Assembly (NCBI GenBank): GCA_900763875.1
Contig: CAAFLX010000021.1
Location: 1 to 64,000 of the forward strand
Reading direction: 5' to 3'
Source: Clostridia bacterium
GTDB lineage: Bacteria; Bacillota; Clostridia; Christensenellales; CAG-917
Length of the DNA: 64,000 bases
A program made the translations under genes and the position numbers. Positions 1 to 7,355 of this stretch are shown here, in pieces; the stretch's first letter is position 1, and the number at the start of each line of letters is the position of its first letter. The notes under the pieces were generated by a model. It did no database searches and was not told where the DNA came from. It worked only from the letters and a program-made list of their open reading frames with translations.

Positions 1-59
1 CAATAAACAAATCAATAAACAACAATCGACGATTTTCATTTTGCACCCAAGGCAAATTC

Positions 60-95
60 AAAGGACGGCGCGATTGCCGTCCTTTGCGTTTTTTT
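60..95 (+). terminator. Intrinsic terminator at left edge
   Basis: A 10-bp perfect stem (AAAGGACGGC / GCCGTCCTTT, 6-nt loop) is followed by GCG and seven T on the plus strand. It would end a plus-strand gene lying left of the window. It sits 12 nt beyond the acpP stop, so it can also stop acpP transcripts, although the minus-strand U-tract is poor. Confidence 0.7.
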
Positions 96-96
96 G

Positions 97-327
97 TTAT
101 TTTGTTCTCGCTTCGATGTAGCTCACAACGTCGCCGATTGTTTTAAGTCCAACGATTTCGTCATCGTCCGCAGTGAATCCGTACTCGTCCTCAACCGCCA
201 TAATCAGCGTCACGATGTCAAGGCTGTCAAGCCCCAAATCCTTGATGATGTCGCTCTCAAGCGTGATTTCGTTTCTATCTTTGCCGAGTTCATTTTCCAA
301 GATGTCTTTGATTTTTTCGAGAATCAT
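97..327 (-). CDS. acpP: Acyl carrier protein
   Basis: A 76-residue acidic four-helix carrier protein that holds growing acyl chains on a 4'-phosphopantetheine arm during fatty acid synthesis. The modification site is the serine of the GLDSLD motif (around residue 36), in the canonical position. Length is typical for AcpP. The ATG is preceded by GGAGG at good spacing and by its own promoter (357-385). It lies just downstream of an Sfp-type phosphopantetheinyl transferase gene, the enzyme class that loads carrier proteins, which makes a functional pair likely. No neighbouring fab genes are visible, so it could also be a specialised carrier protein; the sequence looks like a housekeeping one. 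Confidence 0.95.
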   Translation of the reverse strand: MILEKIKDILENELGKDRNEITLESDIIKDLGLDSLDIVTLIMAVEDEYGFTADDDEIVGLKTIGDVVSYIEARTK

Positions 328-356
328 ATTTACCTCCGATTACTCTTGATTTTTTT

Positions 357-385
357 ATTATATCACCCTTTCTCGCTTGATACAA
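357..385 (-). promoter_or_regulatory. Predicted sigma-A promoter of acpP
   Basis: Minus strand reads TTGTAT, a 17-nt spacer, then TATAAT, about 30 nt upstream of the acpP start. It allows acpP to be transcribed separately from the upstream hom-PPTase pair. Confidence 0.7.
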
Positions 386-427
386 GGATGAATTTGCCTC
401 GTTGTTTTTGGTTGTTGAAAAACATTT

Positions 428-922
428 TCAACCATCAATCGCGTTTGGGTCAATCTCGTAGGCGATTATATTTTGCTCGTCGGCGCACACGCAAGCGTGA
501 TAATTCTCCCACACCGGGAAATGCTCGAAATGAGCGTCCTTCGGAATTTCGCGACGGAAACCCGAAAGCCCCTCGCCCGTGAATTTGAGATAGCTCTCGC
601 GCTCCGTCCATTTTTCAAAGAAATCTTCAAGATTTTCGGCATCTATGAAGTCGAATTTCTTGAAATCGATATCTCGAATCTTCTCGATGTCAACACCGAT
701 GGGAGCGTGCGATATGCCAAGCATAACAACGCCGTCCGTGTGCGATAGATTGAAGTGCGCCTCGTCCGTGTCAAAGCGCGGTTTTTGGCCATCTAAACGG
801 ACGATTTCAACGTCTTGTGGCAAATCAGAGCCATATTGCGCCATAATATCGCGATAGTGACCGTAACAAAACTTTATGAATTTGTCACTGTCAACCTTGC
901 CCTTGGCAAAGAAAAGCACCAT
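428..922 (-). CDS. 4'-phosphopantetheinyl transferase (Sfp family)
   Basis: Transfers phosphopantetheine from CoA to a carrier-protein serine. Two family signatures are visible: a central FNLSHTDG...GVDIEKIR block (His of the first motif and the Mg-binding Asp/Glu of GVDIE) and the C-terminal WTERESYLKFTGEGL block (equivalent to WxxKEAxxK). Length is 164 residues, shorter than Sfp (about 224) because the N-terminal part is trimmed. It starts 2 nt after the hom stop, so the two are surely cotranscribed, and acpP follows 100 nt on. There is no separate AcpS in the window, so I infer that this enzyme may modify AcpP. The substrate cannot be read from sequence. Confidence 0.85.
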   Translation of the reverse strand: MVLFFAKGKVDSDKFIKFCYGHYRDIMAQYGSDLPQDVEIVRLDGQKPRFDTDEAHFNLSHTDGVVMLGISHAPIGVDIEKIRDIDFKKFDFIDAENLEDFFEKWTERESYLKFTGEGLSGFRREIPKDAHFEHFPVWENYHACVCADEQNIIAYEIDPNAIDG

Positions 923-924
923 AA

Positions 925-2202
925 TTATTCCTCAACTCTAATGAGTGCGACAACGCCGTTTGTGACGTCGAGATTTTCAATTTGCAAAAGCGTGTTTTTC
1001 ATATTGCTTTCGCTTGTTTTGTCGGTGACAAACACCAAGCAATCGCTCCCGTCCTTGGCTGTTTTTTGCAAAACCGATTGTATAGATACACGGTTTTTTG
1101 CAAATGCCGCCGAGATTTTGGCAAGCGAATCTTTGCTTTTTTCAACGCGTATGCGCACGTAGTATTTTGTTGCGAAGTCGGGAGCAAAATCGCCCTCGTC
1201 AACAAGTTCGCAATCCATAAAATCAAATCGTCTATGCACACTGTTGCTTGCTGCAAACACGATGTCGCTCACGATTGCGCTGCCCGTGGGAAACGCGCCT
1301 GCGCCCCTGCCGTACAACATAACGTCGTCAACGCTGTCGCCGTGGATATAAAGCGCGTTGAACGAGCCTTTGACGGTTGCAAGAGGGTGCGTTTGAGGCA
1401 AAAACGCAGGGTGTACTCTCGCCTCGATTTTGCCGTCCGTGACGTTTGAAATCGCAAGCAATTTGATTGCGTAGCCAAGCTCTTTGCCGATTGCGATGTC
1501 ATCGACGGATATGCCCGATATGCCCTCGCGATAAATCTTGTCGATCGGCACTCTCTTTTTGTAGGCGAGCGAGGACAAAATGCTGTTTTTGTAGGTTGAA
1601 TCGAATCCCTCAACGTCCGCTGTGGGGTTTGCCTCGGCATAGCCTAGTTTTTGCGCCTCTTTGAGGCAGGTTTGATAGTCCACGCCCTCGTCGCTCATCT
1701 TTGACAAGATATAGTTGGTCGTGCCGTTGACGATGCCTTTGAGCGAGGTTATGCGGTTTGCCTGCATGCTGTCCGTGAGCGTGCGAATGACGGGTACGCC
1801 GCCAACGCAACTTGCCTCGAAATACAAGCCTGCTCCGCTCTTTTTTGCGGCGCGCTCAAGCTCGCTCCAGCTCTTTGAAAACATCTCCTTGTTGGCGGTG
1901 ACTATGCTCTTTCCTCTCTCCAATGCCTTGATGAGAAAGGTTTTTGCAGGCTCTACGCCGCCAAAAAACTCGGCAACGATTTGCACGTCGTCGTCGCTTA
2001 AAATATCGTCGATATTTTGCGTGACTATGTTAGGGTCAACCCCAAGTTCATTGCATCTGTCGAGGTTTCTTTCAAGAACGCGCTTGACTTCGATGTCAAG
2101 TCCCTCGTTTGCCTTTATCATTTCGCGCTTATCTTTCAAAATCTCGTACGTGCCGCCGCCGACAACGCCTAAGCCCAAAAGCGCAACTCCGATTTTCTTC
2201 AT
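925..2202 (-). CDS. hom: Homoserine dehydrogenase
   Basis: NAD(P)-dependent reduction of aspartate semialdehyde to homoserine, the branch to threonine and methionine. The protein (425 aa) has an N-terminal Rossmann fold with GLGVVGGG near residue 11, the central catalytic region with the conserved GxxNGTxNYIL stretch (IVNGTTNYILSKM) and the GYAEANPTADVEGFD motif, and a C-terminal ACT-type regulatory domain (about 345-425, starting YYVRIRVEKSKDSLAKI) that in relatives binds threonine. Size and order match the Bacillus enzyme. An AAGGT site lies upstream of the ATG. Neighbouring thrC or thrB is absent; the gene is instead linked to coaX and a PPTase gene. Confidence 0.95.
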   Translation of the reverse strand: MKKIGVALLGLGVVGGGTYEILKDKREMIKANEGLDIEVKRVLERNLDRCNELGVDPNIVTQNIDDILSDDDVQIVAEFFGGVEPAKTFLIKALERGKSIVTANKEMFSKSWSELERAAKKSGAGLYFEASCVGGVPVIRTLTDSMQANRITSLKGIVNGTTNYILSKMSDEGVDYQTCLKEAQKLGYAEANPTADVEGFDSTYKNSILSSLAYKKRVPIDKIYREGISGISVDDIAIGKELGYAIKLLAISNVTDGKIEARVHPAFLPQTHPLATVKGSFNALYIHGDSVDDVMLYGRGAGAFPTGSAIVSDIVFAASNSVHRRFDFMDCELVDEGDFAPDFATKYYVRIRVEKSKDSLAKISAAFAKNRVSIQSVLQKTAKDGSDCLVFVTDKTSESNMKNTLLQIENLDVTNGVVALIRVEE

Positions 2203-2297
2203 ATTTTTACCTTACGCCTCGCAACACCCATCGTTTGAGCTTTGCGAATGCAATTTTTTGTGTGTTTTTCTGCCGCAATAAAAGTGCGGCTTCTAGA

Positions 2298-3071
2298 TTA
2301 TTTTGTGTTCCTGTCGTAGATGTATTTCAAACCTTTGAGCGCAAGCGCGCGGTCGGTGACATCGATAAGATTTGGCTCGACGTTCTCAACAAGCTCGCTG
2401 AGTCCGCCCGTCGCAACGACTTTTGCGCCCCTCATCTCGTCAAGTTCTTTGTACTTGTCAACAAGGTATTTCACAAGCCCCGTATAGCCGTAAACGATGC
2501 CGCTTTGCATACAACTTTTTGTGTCCTTGCCGACGATATTTTGGGGCTTTTCAAGCTCGATTCTCGGAAGTTTTGCCGCAGTCGTGACAAGAGATTCGGT
2601 TGCCGTCTTGATGCCGGGCGCAATCGCTCCGCCAAGGTACACGCCGTCTTTTGTGACAAGATTGAACGTCGTTGCCGAGCCGAAATCCACCACGATGACA
2701 GGCCCGCCGTAAAATTTGTATGCCGCCGCCGCACCGACGATTCTGTCCGTGCCGAGTTGCGTTGGGTGCGTGTAGGCAATCTTCAAGCCCGTGTCGGTTG
2801 ACGCCGACACCAAAAGCGGCTCTTTGCCGATGTAGTCGCGGCACATATGGTCAATCGTATAGTTGAGCGCAGGCGCAACCGAGGACATAACGCACGCGTC
2901 TATGTCGCCAAAACGCACGCCGCTTTGGTTGAGCAAATCGTACAGAACCATTCCGTACTCGTCCGCAGTGCGCGACGCCATCGTGGAAACCCTCCACGAC
3001 GCAATCAAATCGTCGCCGTCAAAAACGCCGTATTTGACGTTGGTGTTGCCGATGTCCATTGTAAGAATCAT
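2298..3071 (-). CDS. coaX: Type III pantothenate kinase
   Basis: Phosphorylates pantothenate, the first step of CoA synthesis. The 257-residue protein opens with the ASKHA-fold phosphate loop MDIGNTN, followed by the GTDRIVGAAAAY block, the VVDFGSATTFN motif with catalytic Asp, and GGAIAPGI. Length is typical of CoaX. The ATG has a GAGAGGAG site. CoA made by this pathway is the donor used by the PPTase gene further along the same strand, so the coaX-hom-PPTase-acpP run has a loose CoA theme. Type III kinases are feedback-insensitive to CoA in characterised members. Confidence 0.95.
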   Translation of the reverse strand: MILTMDIGNTNVKYGVFDGDDLIASWRVSTMASRTADEYGMVLYDLLNQSGVRFGDIDACVMSSVAPALNYTIDHMCRDYIGKEPLLVSASTDTGLKIAYTHPTQLGTDRIVGAAAAYKFYGGPVIVVDFGSATTFNLVTKDGVYLGGAIAPGIKTATESLVTTAAKLPRIELEKPQNIVGKDTKSCMQSGIVYGYTGLVKYLVDKYKELDEMRGAKVVATGGLSELVENVEPNLIDVTDRALALKGLKYIYDRNTK

Positions 3072-3150
3072 ACGCCACTCCTCTCGCGCCCGTGCGCGAA
3101 AAATACTTTACCGACACATTATAGCAAATCCCCCGCGGATTATCAACAAG

Positions 3151-3180
3151 AAAAATCGACAGCCGCAATGACCGTCGATT
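3151..3180 (-). terminator. Terminator of the two-component operon
   Basis: On the minus strand AATCGAC pairs with GTCGATT (plus a G-C extension), followed by TTTTTC, 27 nt past the histidine kinase stop. It separates the kinase from coaX. Confidence 0.6.
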
Positions 3181-3207
3181 GGATTTGTTTTTGCAATATA
3201 TTACCTG

Positions 3208-4383
3208 TCATTTTGCAGAGGGTTTGAGGTGGGGCAAGACAACCTCGAACACCGCGCCGTTGTGGTTGTAGGCTTTCACGTCGCCGCCGTGGAGCTTGAC
3301 TATCTCTTTGGTGAGCGCAAGTCCTATGCCCGTATTGCCGTTTTTGCCGGTGTAGAATCTGTCGAAAATGTGCATAACGTCCTCTTTGGCTATGCCCTCG
3401 CCGTCATCGGATATTGTCAAAACGACCTTGTGATTTTCAACGGCGCATTTGCATAGCACCACGCTTTTGCAAAACTTGAACGCATTTGCTATGAGGTTGG
3501 ATATTGCTTTTCGCATTTGCTTTTCGTCACAAGACACCATAGCCTCGTCGCAAAGCTCGGTTGCAAGCTGCTTTTGGCTGTTTTCAAAGGTGGGAGCAAG
3601 CGAGCATACGACGCTACGCACGATATCGACAAGGTTTGTCGGCTTGAAGTCGGACTTTGTTTGCGCCGAATCTATCTTTGAAAGTGCAAGCAACTCCTCG
3701 ATGAGCGTTGTCATACGGTCACTCTCCTCAAGGATAATCCCCGCCGATTCCTTGGTTGGCAACACACCGGTTTGTATGCCCTCGGCATAGCCCTGAATCG
3801 CCATAAGCGGCGTTTTTAGCTCGTGCGAGGCGTTTTGAAAAAACGACTGTCTTATCTCTTGGGCGGACTCGATTGTTTTGCCAAGTTTCAATCCTATTGC
3901 GCACACCACCGCGCCAACTACGATTATCGCGCCGCCAAACATAAGATTGAGCCATTTGACGTAGCTTACAATCGCACTGATGTCAACGTAGAGTGCATAA
4001 ACAAATTTCTCCGACAAGTCGGCGTCCGAGGCGAACGTTGCCAAAATGATATCTCTGTTTTTGCCTTTCAAGCGATAAAACTCGCCTCGCTTGATTTGCT
4101 TGCCCGAACAAAACGCCAGCACCGCTCTTTCGGTTTCGGTCAGATAATAAAAATCGTCGCTCGTGTTGTTGATTTCCAAATATCCGACGCTCGCGCTCAA
4201 AAAGTTAATCCCTCCCGAATCGTCGGAAGGGTCGTATTCGCCGTACTCGTGCTGTATTGCAATCTCCGCTTGCCTCTCAAGGTCTTTGGGAATTGCGACG
4301 TTGACAACAAGCAAAAGCGCGCAAAGTATGAGCGCAACCGAGCAAAGACACGCAAGCAAAATTTTGAACTTAATTTTCGTCAT
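3208..4383 (-). CDS. Membrane sensor histidine kinase
   Basis: A 391-residue kinase. An N-terminal membrane helix (about 9-30) and a second helix (about 145-167) bracket an extracytoplasmic sensor of roughly 115 residues. Then follow the HisKA domain with the H-box FFQNASHELKTPLMAI (phospho-acceptor His), and the ATPase domain with an N-box (NLIANAFKF), G1 (DDGEGI), F-box (FDRFYTG) and G2 (GIGLAL). All catalytic motifs are intact. The start overlaps the response regulator stop by 14 nt and has its own GGAG site, so the two are translationally coupled partners. The signal is unknown. The Cys/Asp-rich exported protein upstream is a possible accessory sensor (inference). Confidence 0.9.
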   Translation of the reverse strand: MTKIKFKILLACLCSVALILCALLLVVNVAIPKDLERQAEIAIQHEYGEYDPSDDSGGINFLSASVGYLEINNTSDDFYYLTETERAVLAFCSGKQIKRGEFYRLKGKNRDIILATFASDADLSEKFVYALYVDISAIVSYVKWLNLMFGGAIIVVGAVVCAIGLKLGKTIESAQEIRQSFFQNASHELKTPLMAIQGYAEGIQTGVLPTKESAGIILEESDRMTTLIEELLALSKIDSAQTKSDFKPTNLVDIVRSVVCSLAPTFENSQKQLATELCDEAMVSCDEKQMRKAISNLIANAFKFCKSVVLCKCAVENHKVVLTISDDGEGIAKEDVMHIFDRFYTGKNGNTGIGLALTKEIVKLHGGDVKAYNHNGAVFEVVLPHLKPSAK

Positions 4384-5080
4384 TAGATTTCTCCGTCGCG
4401 CTTAGTTTGTAGCCGTAGCCCCAAACGGTTTCGATTGTCATGGCGCTGTTTGCGGCGGACAATTTTTTTCTGATTCGTCTTATGGTTTCATCTATGGCGC
4501 GTGTTTCGGTGTCCTCGCTAAATCCCCAAATCTCGTCCAAAAGGCTGTCGCGAGAGTGAGTTTTTTGCGGTTCGTTCATCATAAACGCCAAGACGCTCAT
4601 TTCGGTTTTTGTCAACGGAACGGCGGTTTTATCTGCCAAAACAGAGTGTTCATCTTCCGAATACGTCAAATCGGCATATTTCAGCACTTTGCCTTTATCC
4701 TTTTTCGCTCCGCTCATTTCCGCCCTTCTCAAAAGAGCTTTCACACGCATCAATAGCATTGTCGGACGGAAGGGTTTTGTCAAATAATCGTCGCCGCCCA
4801 AGGTGATGCCGTTGACATAATCAAGCTCGCCGTCCTTGGCTGTGAGCAAAATTATAGGCACGCACGAATAGCGTCTTAACTCCTTGACGCACTCGATTCC
4901 GTCCCTTCCCGGCATCATAATGTCCAAAATGACAAGGTCGGACGGTTCTTTTTCAAACGCGCAAAGGAGCAAGTCACCCGTTTCAAACGCACTCACTTCG
5001 TAGCCGTCGCTTTGCAAAAAGTTTTTCAAAAGCTCTCGTATGTTTTTTTCGTCGTCGGCAATGTAAATTTTGTATGCCAT
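4370..5080 (-). CDS. OmpR-family response regulator
   Basis: A 236-residue DNA-binding response regulator. The receiver domain (about 1-115) has the acidic pair in IADDEKN, the phospho-acceptor Asp in LVILDIMMPG, and conserved Thr/Lys of LLTAKDG and LTKPFRP. The C-terminal winged helix (about 140-235) ends TVWGYGYKLSA, the family hallmark. I start at the ATG at 5080 because GAGAGGG lies just upstream; the longer GTG start at 5092 would place the start codon inside that binding site. It is the partner of the overlapping kinase gene. Confidence 0.92.
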   Translation of the reverse strand: MAYKIYIADDEKNIRELLKNFLQSDGYEVSAFETGDLLLCAFEKEPSDLVILDIMMPGRDGIECVKELRRYSCVPIILLTAKDGELDYVNGITLGGDDYLTKPFRPTMLLMRVKALLRRAEMSGAKKDKGKVLKYADLTYSEDEHSVLADKTAVPLTKTEMSVLAFMMNEPQKTHSRDSLLDEIWGFSEDTETRAIDETIRRIRKKLSAANSAMTIETVWGYGYKLSATEKSNDEN

Positions 5081-5135
5081 AAGCCCTCTCACGGCAATCG
5101 GCGCTGCGATGTCGCAACGCCTTTTGTCGGTTTTC

Positions 5136-5232
5136 GGTTTTGTGGTTTTTTTTGGTTTTTGTAGTATTGTGGTTTTTTTGTAGTATTTGTTTGTGGTATT
5201 TTTTAGGGTTTTGTGATTTGTTTTTGTTGTTT
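5136..5232 (-). other. 97-nt run without C (G-free on the transcript)
   Basis: Between the Cys/Asp-rich protein gene and the response regulator the plus strand has no C from 5136 to 5232 and is built of T, G and a few A. On the minus-strand transcript this is a G-free, A/C-rich stretch that cannot form a stable structure. It occupies most of the 5' leader or intergenic part ahead of the regulator. No terminator or promoter could be recognised inside it. Confidence 0.6.
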
Positions 5233-5248
5233 CATTTCCGATTGCATA

Positions 5249-6091
5249 TTATCTGCCGCAATTTGCACCGCAAAGCGCAGTGAGTTTGTTTGCAATCTCG
5301 TCAAGTTTTGCAATGTCTTTGAGCAAAACGTCTTTCTCGTCCGCCGTCAGAACGTCAAGGGACGAAATGTAGGTTGCCTCGTCAAAGTTTGCATAATCAA
5401 AGTTTTCGTCAAGATTGTCGTATGACGCATACACCTTGTCCCAAAGGTCGGCGCGAGCGTTCACAACGTCGTCAAACTCTTTTCTGAGGGCTTGGACTTG
5501 ACCGTTTGCAAGCTCTGCCTCGTCGCACAATTTGCCAAAGTCGTCGCCGAAAAAGTTTTCGTCGTTCTCGATGAAGAGCAAGTCGCCGCCGCAAGAGTTG
5601 TCCGTATCGCATTTGCCATCGGCGCAAGAGTCGTCTGAATCGCACTTGCCGTCGGTGCAATCGCCGTAGAGCATATCTTCATTGACGTCAAACAATTCGC
5701 CATAGAGTTTGTCGAGTTTTGCGTCAAGCTCGTCAAGCACGTCAACGTTTTTCAAAAGCGTTGCCTTTTCATCGTCGGTCAAGGTGGTCAAGCCGCCGAT
5801 GTACGCCTTTTCGTCAAAGTTGTCGGGAAGTTCGTCGAGCTTTTGAAGTTCGGCAAAATACTTTTCCCAAAGCTCTGCGTTGTCGTCAAAAGCCTTTTGA
5901 TACTCCGCTTCCAAACTCTCGATTTGCGACATCGTTTGGCTGACTTGAGTTGTGGTTTCGCTCTTGTCGTTGGTGGCGTTTGCAATACGCTTGGGCAAGA
6001 ACACTGCCAAGAGCGTGATTGCGGCGATTGCCAACGCTGTTAAGACAGCCACTGCCGTTATCTTGATTTTCAAAGATTTGTCGGTTTTCAT
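5249..6091 (-). CDS. Membrane-anchored duplicated Cys/Asp-rich protein, function unknown
   Basis: A 280-residue protein with one N-terminal membrane helix (about 10-32, uncleaved anchor or signal) and an acidic extracytoplasmic part. That part is an internal duplication: repeat 1 (about 55-137) and repeat 2 (about 195-278) each carry an A-[ED]-LW-[ED]-K segment, then Y-I-x-[GS]-L-x-x-LT-x-DEK-x-x-LLK-[DN]-x-x-x-LDE. Between them sits a short linker with six cysteines spaced among Asp/Gly (pattern C-x3-KC-x4-SC-x3-KC-x4-SC), itself a tandem duplication. Two more cysteines lie near the C terminus. I know no family for it. The LTxDEK helices recall the LTxxQ motif of Spy/CpxP-type proteins, a weak likeness. 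It precedes a two-component pair on the same strand. Confidence 0.8.
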   Translation of the reverse strand: MKTDKSLKIKITAVAVLTALAIAAITLLAVFLPKRIANATNDKSETTTQVSQTMSQIESLEAEYQKAFDDNAELWEKYFAELQKLDELPDNFDEKAYIGGLTTLTDDEKATLLKNVDVLDELDAKLDKLYGELFDVNEDMLYGDCTDGKCDSDDSCADGKCDTDNSCGGDLLFIENDENFFGDDFGKLCDEAELANGQVQALRKEFDDVVNARADLWDKVYASYDNLDENFDYANFDEATYISSLDVLTADEKDVLLKDIAKLDEIANKLTALCGANCGR

Positions 6092-6272
6092 AGTTCACTC
6101 CTTTCGTTTATTGCAAGCCTTAGCTTACGATTGAAGTTTAACAAACCGAGCAAACAAAATCCCCGAAAAACTGCTAGACGTTTGCAACAAATTTGCAACA
6201 AAATAATATTTTCCGCAAATTTTGCAAAAACAAAAACGCATATACGCGCACGCTGCGCGCTATTATGTTTTT

Positions 6273-6301
6273 ATCATACTAAACAATTTGTATCGTGTCA
6301 A
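6273..6301 (-). promoter_or_regulatory. Promoter of the Cys/Asp-rich protein
   Basis: Minus strand TTGACA, 17 nt, TATGAT, near consensus. It leaves a 5' leader of about 175 nt before the AAAGGAG site and ATG at 6091. The leader begins with a GC-rich hairpin (GCGCGC pairs with GCGCGT around 6243-6261). Confidence 0.7.
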
Positions 6302-6320
6302 TAAATGATATTTGGCGTTG

Positions 6321-6785
6321 TCAGTTGTTCATAAAGATGCAAAGCACGCACAAAAAACCGTAGACGTTGAAAAGAAAAGTCGGCAAAAATTCGAGTGCGA
6401 TTTTCACTTCTTTGGTGAGAAAGCGTATGAAAAGCATATAGGACGTGGCAAGAACCACCCCCATTGACAACAGCGCGAAAAGAAGATTTTTCAGGGTGAA
6501 AAACGCAAATACGAAAAGTATGCAAAATACGCCCAAAATCACAAAATACATCATTGACGGAAAAATATGTTTGAACTCTACAAGCCGAGATATTGCCAAA
6601 ATCGATGATAGATAACTTGCGCCGACAAACACCGAGAACCAACCGCCGCTCAACACAAACGAGGGTTTATTGAGCGCAATCCACCACTTTAAGTCTATGT
6701 TGAAACAAACCGAGCATAGCCCCGACACCACCAGCGTGAGTAACAACCCCGCAACCAAACCTATCATTCGCTTTAATTGGCTCAC
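6321..6785 (-). CDS. TspO/MBR-family membrane protein
   Basis: A five-helix membrane protein of about 154 residues. The family signature is visible: WWIALNKPSFVLSGGWFSV, matching the WYxxLxKPxxxPPxxxF block of TspO, followed by hydrophobic helices and a final helix ending near FLFNVYGFL. The usual PP pair is replaced by LS, a divergence. TspO proteins bind porphyrins and other hydrophobic ligands; the role here is not inferable. I place the start at the GTG (6785) because a TATAAT box ends only 5 nt upstream, giving a leaderless or nearly leaderless mRNA. A TTG at 6791 overlaps the -10 box and an ATG at 6767 would cut into helix 1. Confidence 0.75.
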   Translation of the reverse strand: MSQLKRMIGLVAGLLLTLVVSGLCSVCFNIDLKWWIALNKPSFVLSGGWFSVFVGASYLSSILAISRLVEFKHIFPSMMYFVILGVFCILFVFAFFTLKNLLFALLSMGVVLATSYMLFIRFLTKEVKIALEFLPTFLFNVYGFLCVLCIFMNN

Positions 6786-6892
6786 AACCAATTATATTTT
6801 ATTCGCCTCGTTTCAATGCCTCTGTAACACAAATTTCCTAGGTTGCGTAAGGTAATGTAGGAGCAATCCAAAATTTTCAAGGAGGTACATAT

Positions 6893-7087
6893 ATGAACGG
6901 ATTTTTCACAAACGGCGCAAACGGATGCGGCTGCAACACTTGCGACCTCGTTCTGCTTTTGATGCTCTTGTCGGGCTGCGGCTGCGGCGGCAATATGGGC
7001 GGAATGGGCAGTTGCGATCTGGTGTGGCTCATTCTCATCCTCTCCTGCGTATGCGGCGGATCGGGCGGCATTGGATGCTGCAAATAA
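6893..7087 (+). CDS. Small Gly/Cys-rich hydrophobic peptide with tandem repeat
   Basis: A 64-residue protein with a textbook ribosome binding site (AAGGAGG, 7 nt before ATG), the main reason to believe it. It is two copies of one unit: CDLVLLLMLLSGCGCGG then CDLVWLILILSCVCGG, each a Cys, a short hydrophobic segment and a Cys/Gly-rich turn. It has eleven cysteines in total and ends GCCK. The hydrophobic stretches (about 10 residues) are short for membrane helices. It resembles the poorly described small high-cysteine proteins annotated in some Clostridia under the name chorion class high-cysteine protein; that link is from memory of composition, not alignment. It stands alone between the divergent tspO-like gene and glyS and has its own weak terminator. 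Confidence 0.75.
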   Translation: MNGFFTNGANGCGCNTCDLVLLLMLLSGCGCGGNMGGMGSCDLVWLILILSCVCGGSGGIGCCK

Positions 7088-7095
7088 AACGTTTG

Positions 7096-7122
7096 AGGGC
7101 ATAAAAAGCCCTTTGCGTTTTT
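7096..7122 (+). terminator. Weak terminator after the small Cys peptide
   Basis: AGGGC pairs with GCCCT around a 7-nt A-rich loop, then TTGCGTTTTT, starting 9 nt after the stop codon. The stem is short but position and T-run fit. Confidence 0.4.
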
Positions 7123-7270
7123 CTCAAACACGTCATCTCGAGTAGGTGGCGCGTTTGTCTTTTTGCAAGCGGCAAAGCGCAAGTCGCTTGCTCCGACGTT
7201 TTGCGCCGCCGTTTGGAATGGTTGAGCGCGGTGAAATAATGACGCAAAATCAACTAATTCTGCCGTCCGT
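7123..7270. other. Intergenic spacer before glyS promoter
   Basis: About 150 bp with no supported gene. It holds a hairpin (GCAAGCG pairs with CGCTTGC near 7167-7196) and a larger imperfect inverted arrangement ending in CGTCAT / ATGACG (7131 and 7241). I looked for a glycine T-box here: GGTGGCGCG at 7146 is only loosely like the T-box sequence, and the glyS promoter lies downstream of it, so it is not one. Confidence 0.4.
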
Positions 7271-7299
7271 TTGACTTTTTCTTGCCTATATCTTATTAT
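7271..7299 (+). promoter_or_regulatory. Promoter of glyS
   Basis: TTGACT, 17 nt, TATTAT. The predicted RNA start near 7306 leaves a 50-nt leader with a small hairpin (CTCATC / GATGAG, 7320-7336) ending a few nt before the AAAGGAG site. Confidence 0.65.
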
Positions 7300-7355
7300 T
7301 TAGTCACAATATTTATCGGCTCATCATCCGGATGAGTGCGAAAGGAGTTATTTTT

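Noticed and set aside
2203..2297. Terminator between coaX and hom
   Set aside because: A GCCGC/GCGGC hairpin is present at about 2271-2289 but no U-run follows on the minus strand, so read-through into hom is as likely.
7123..7270. Glycine T-box riboswitch ahead of glyS
   Set aside because: GGTGGCGCG only loosely resembles the T-box sequence, no specifier loop or antiterminator pair was found, and the glyS promoter (7271-7299) lies downstream of it.
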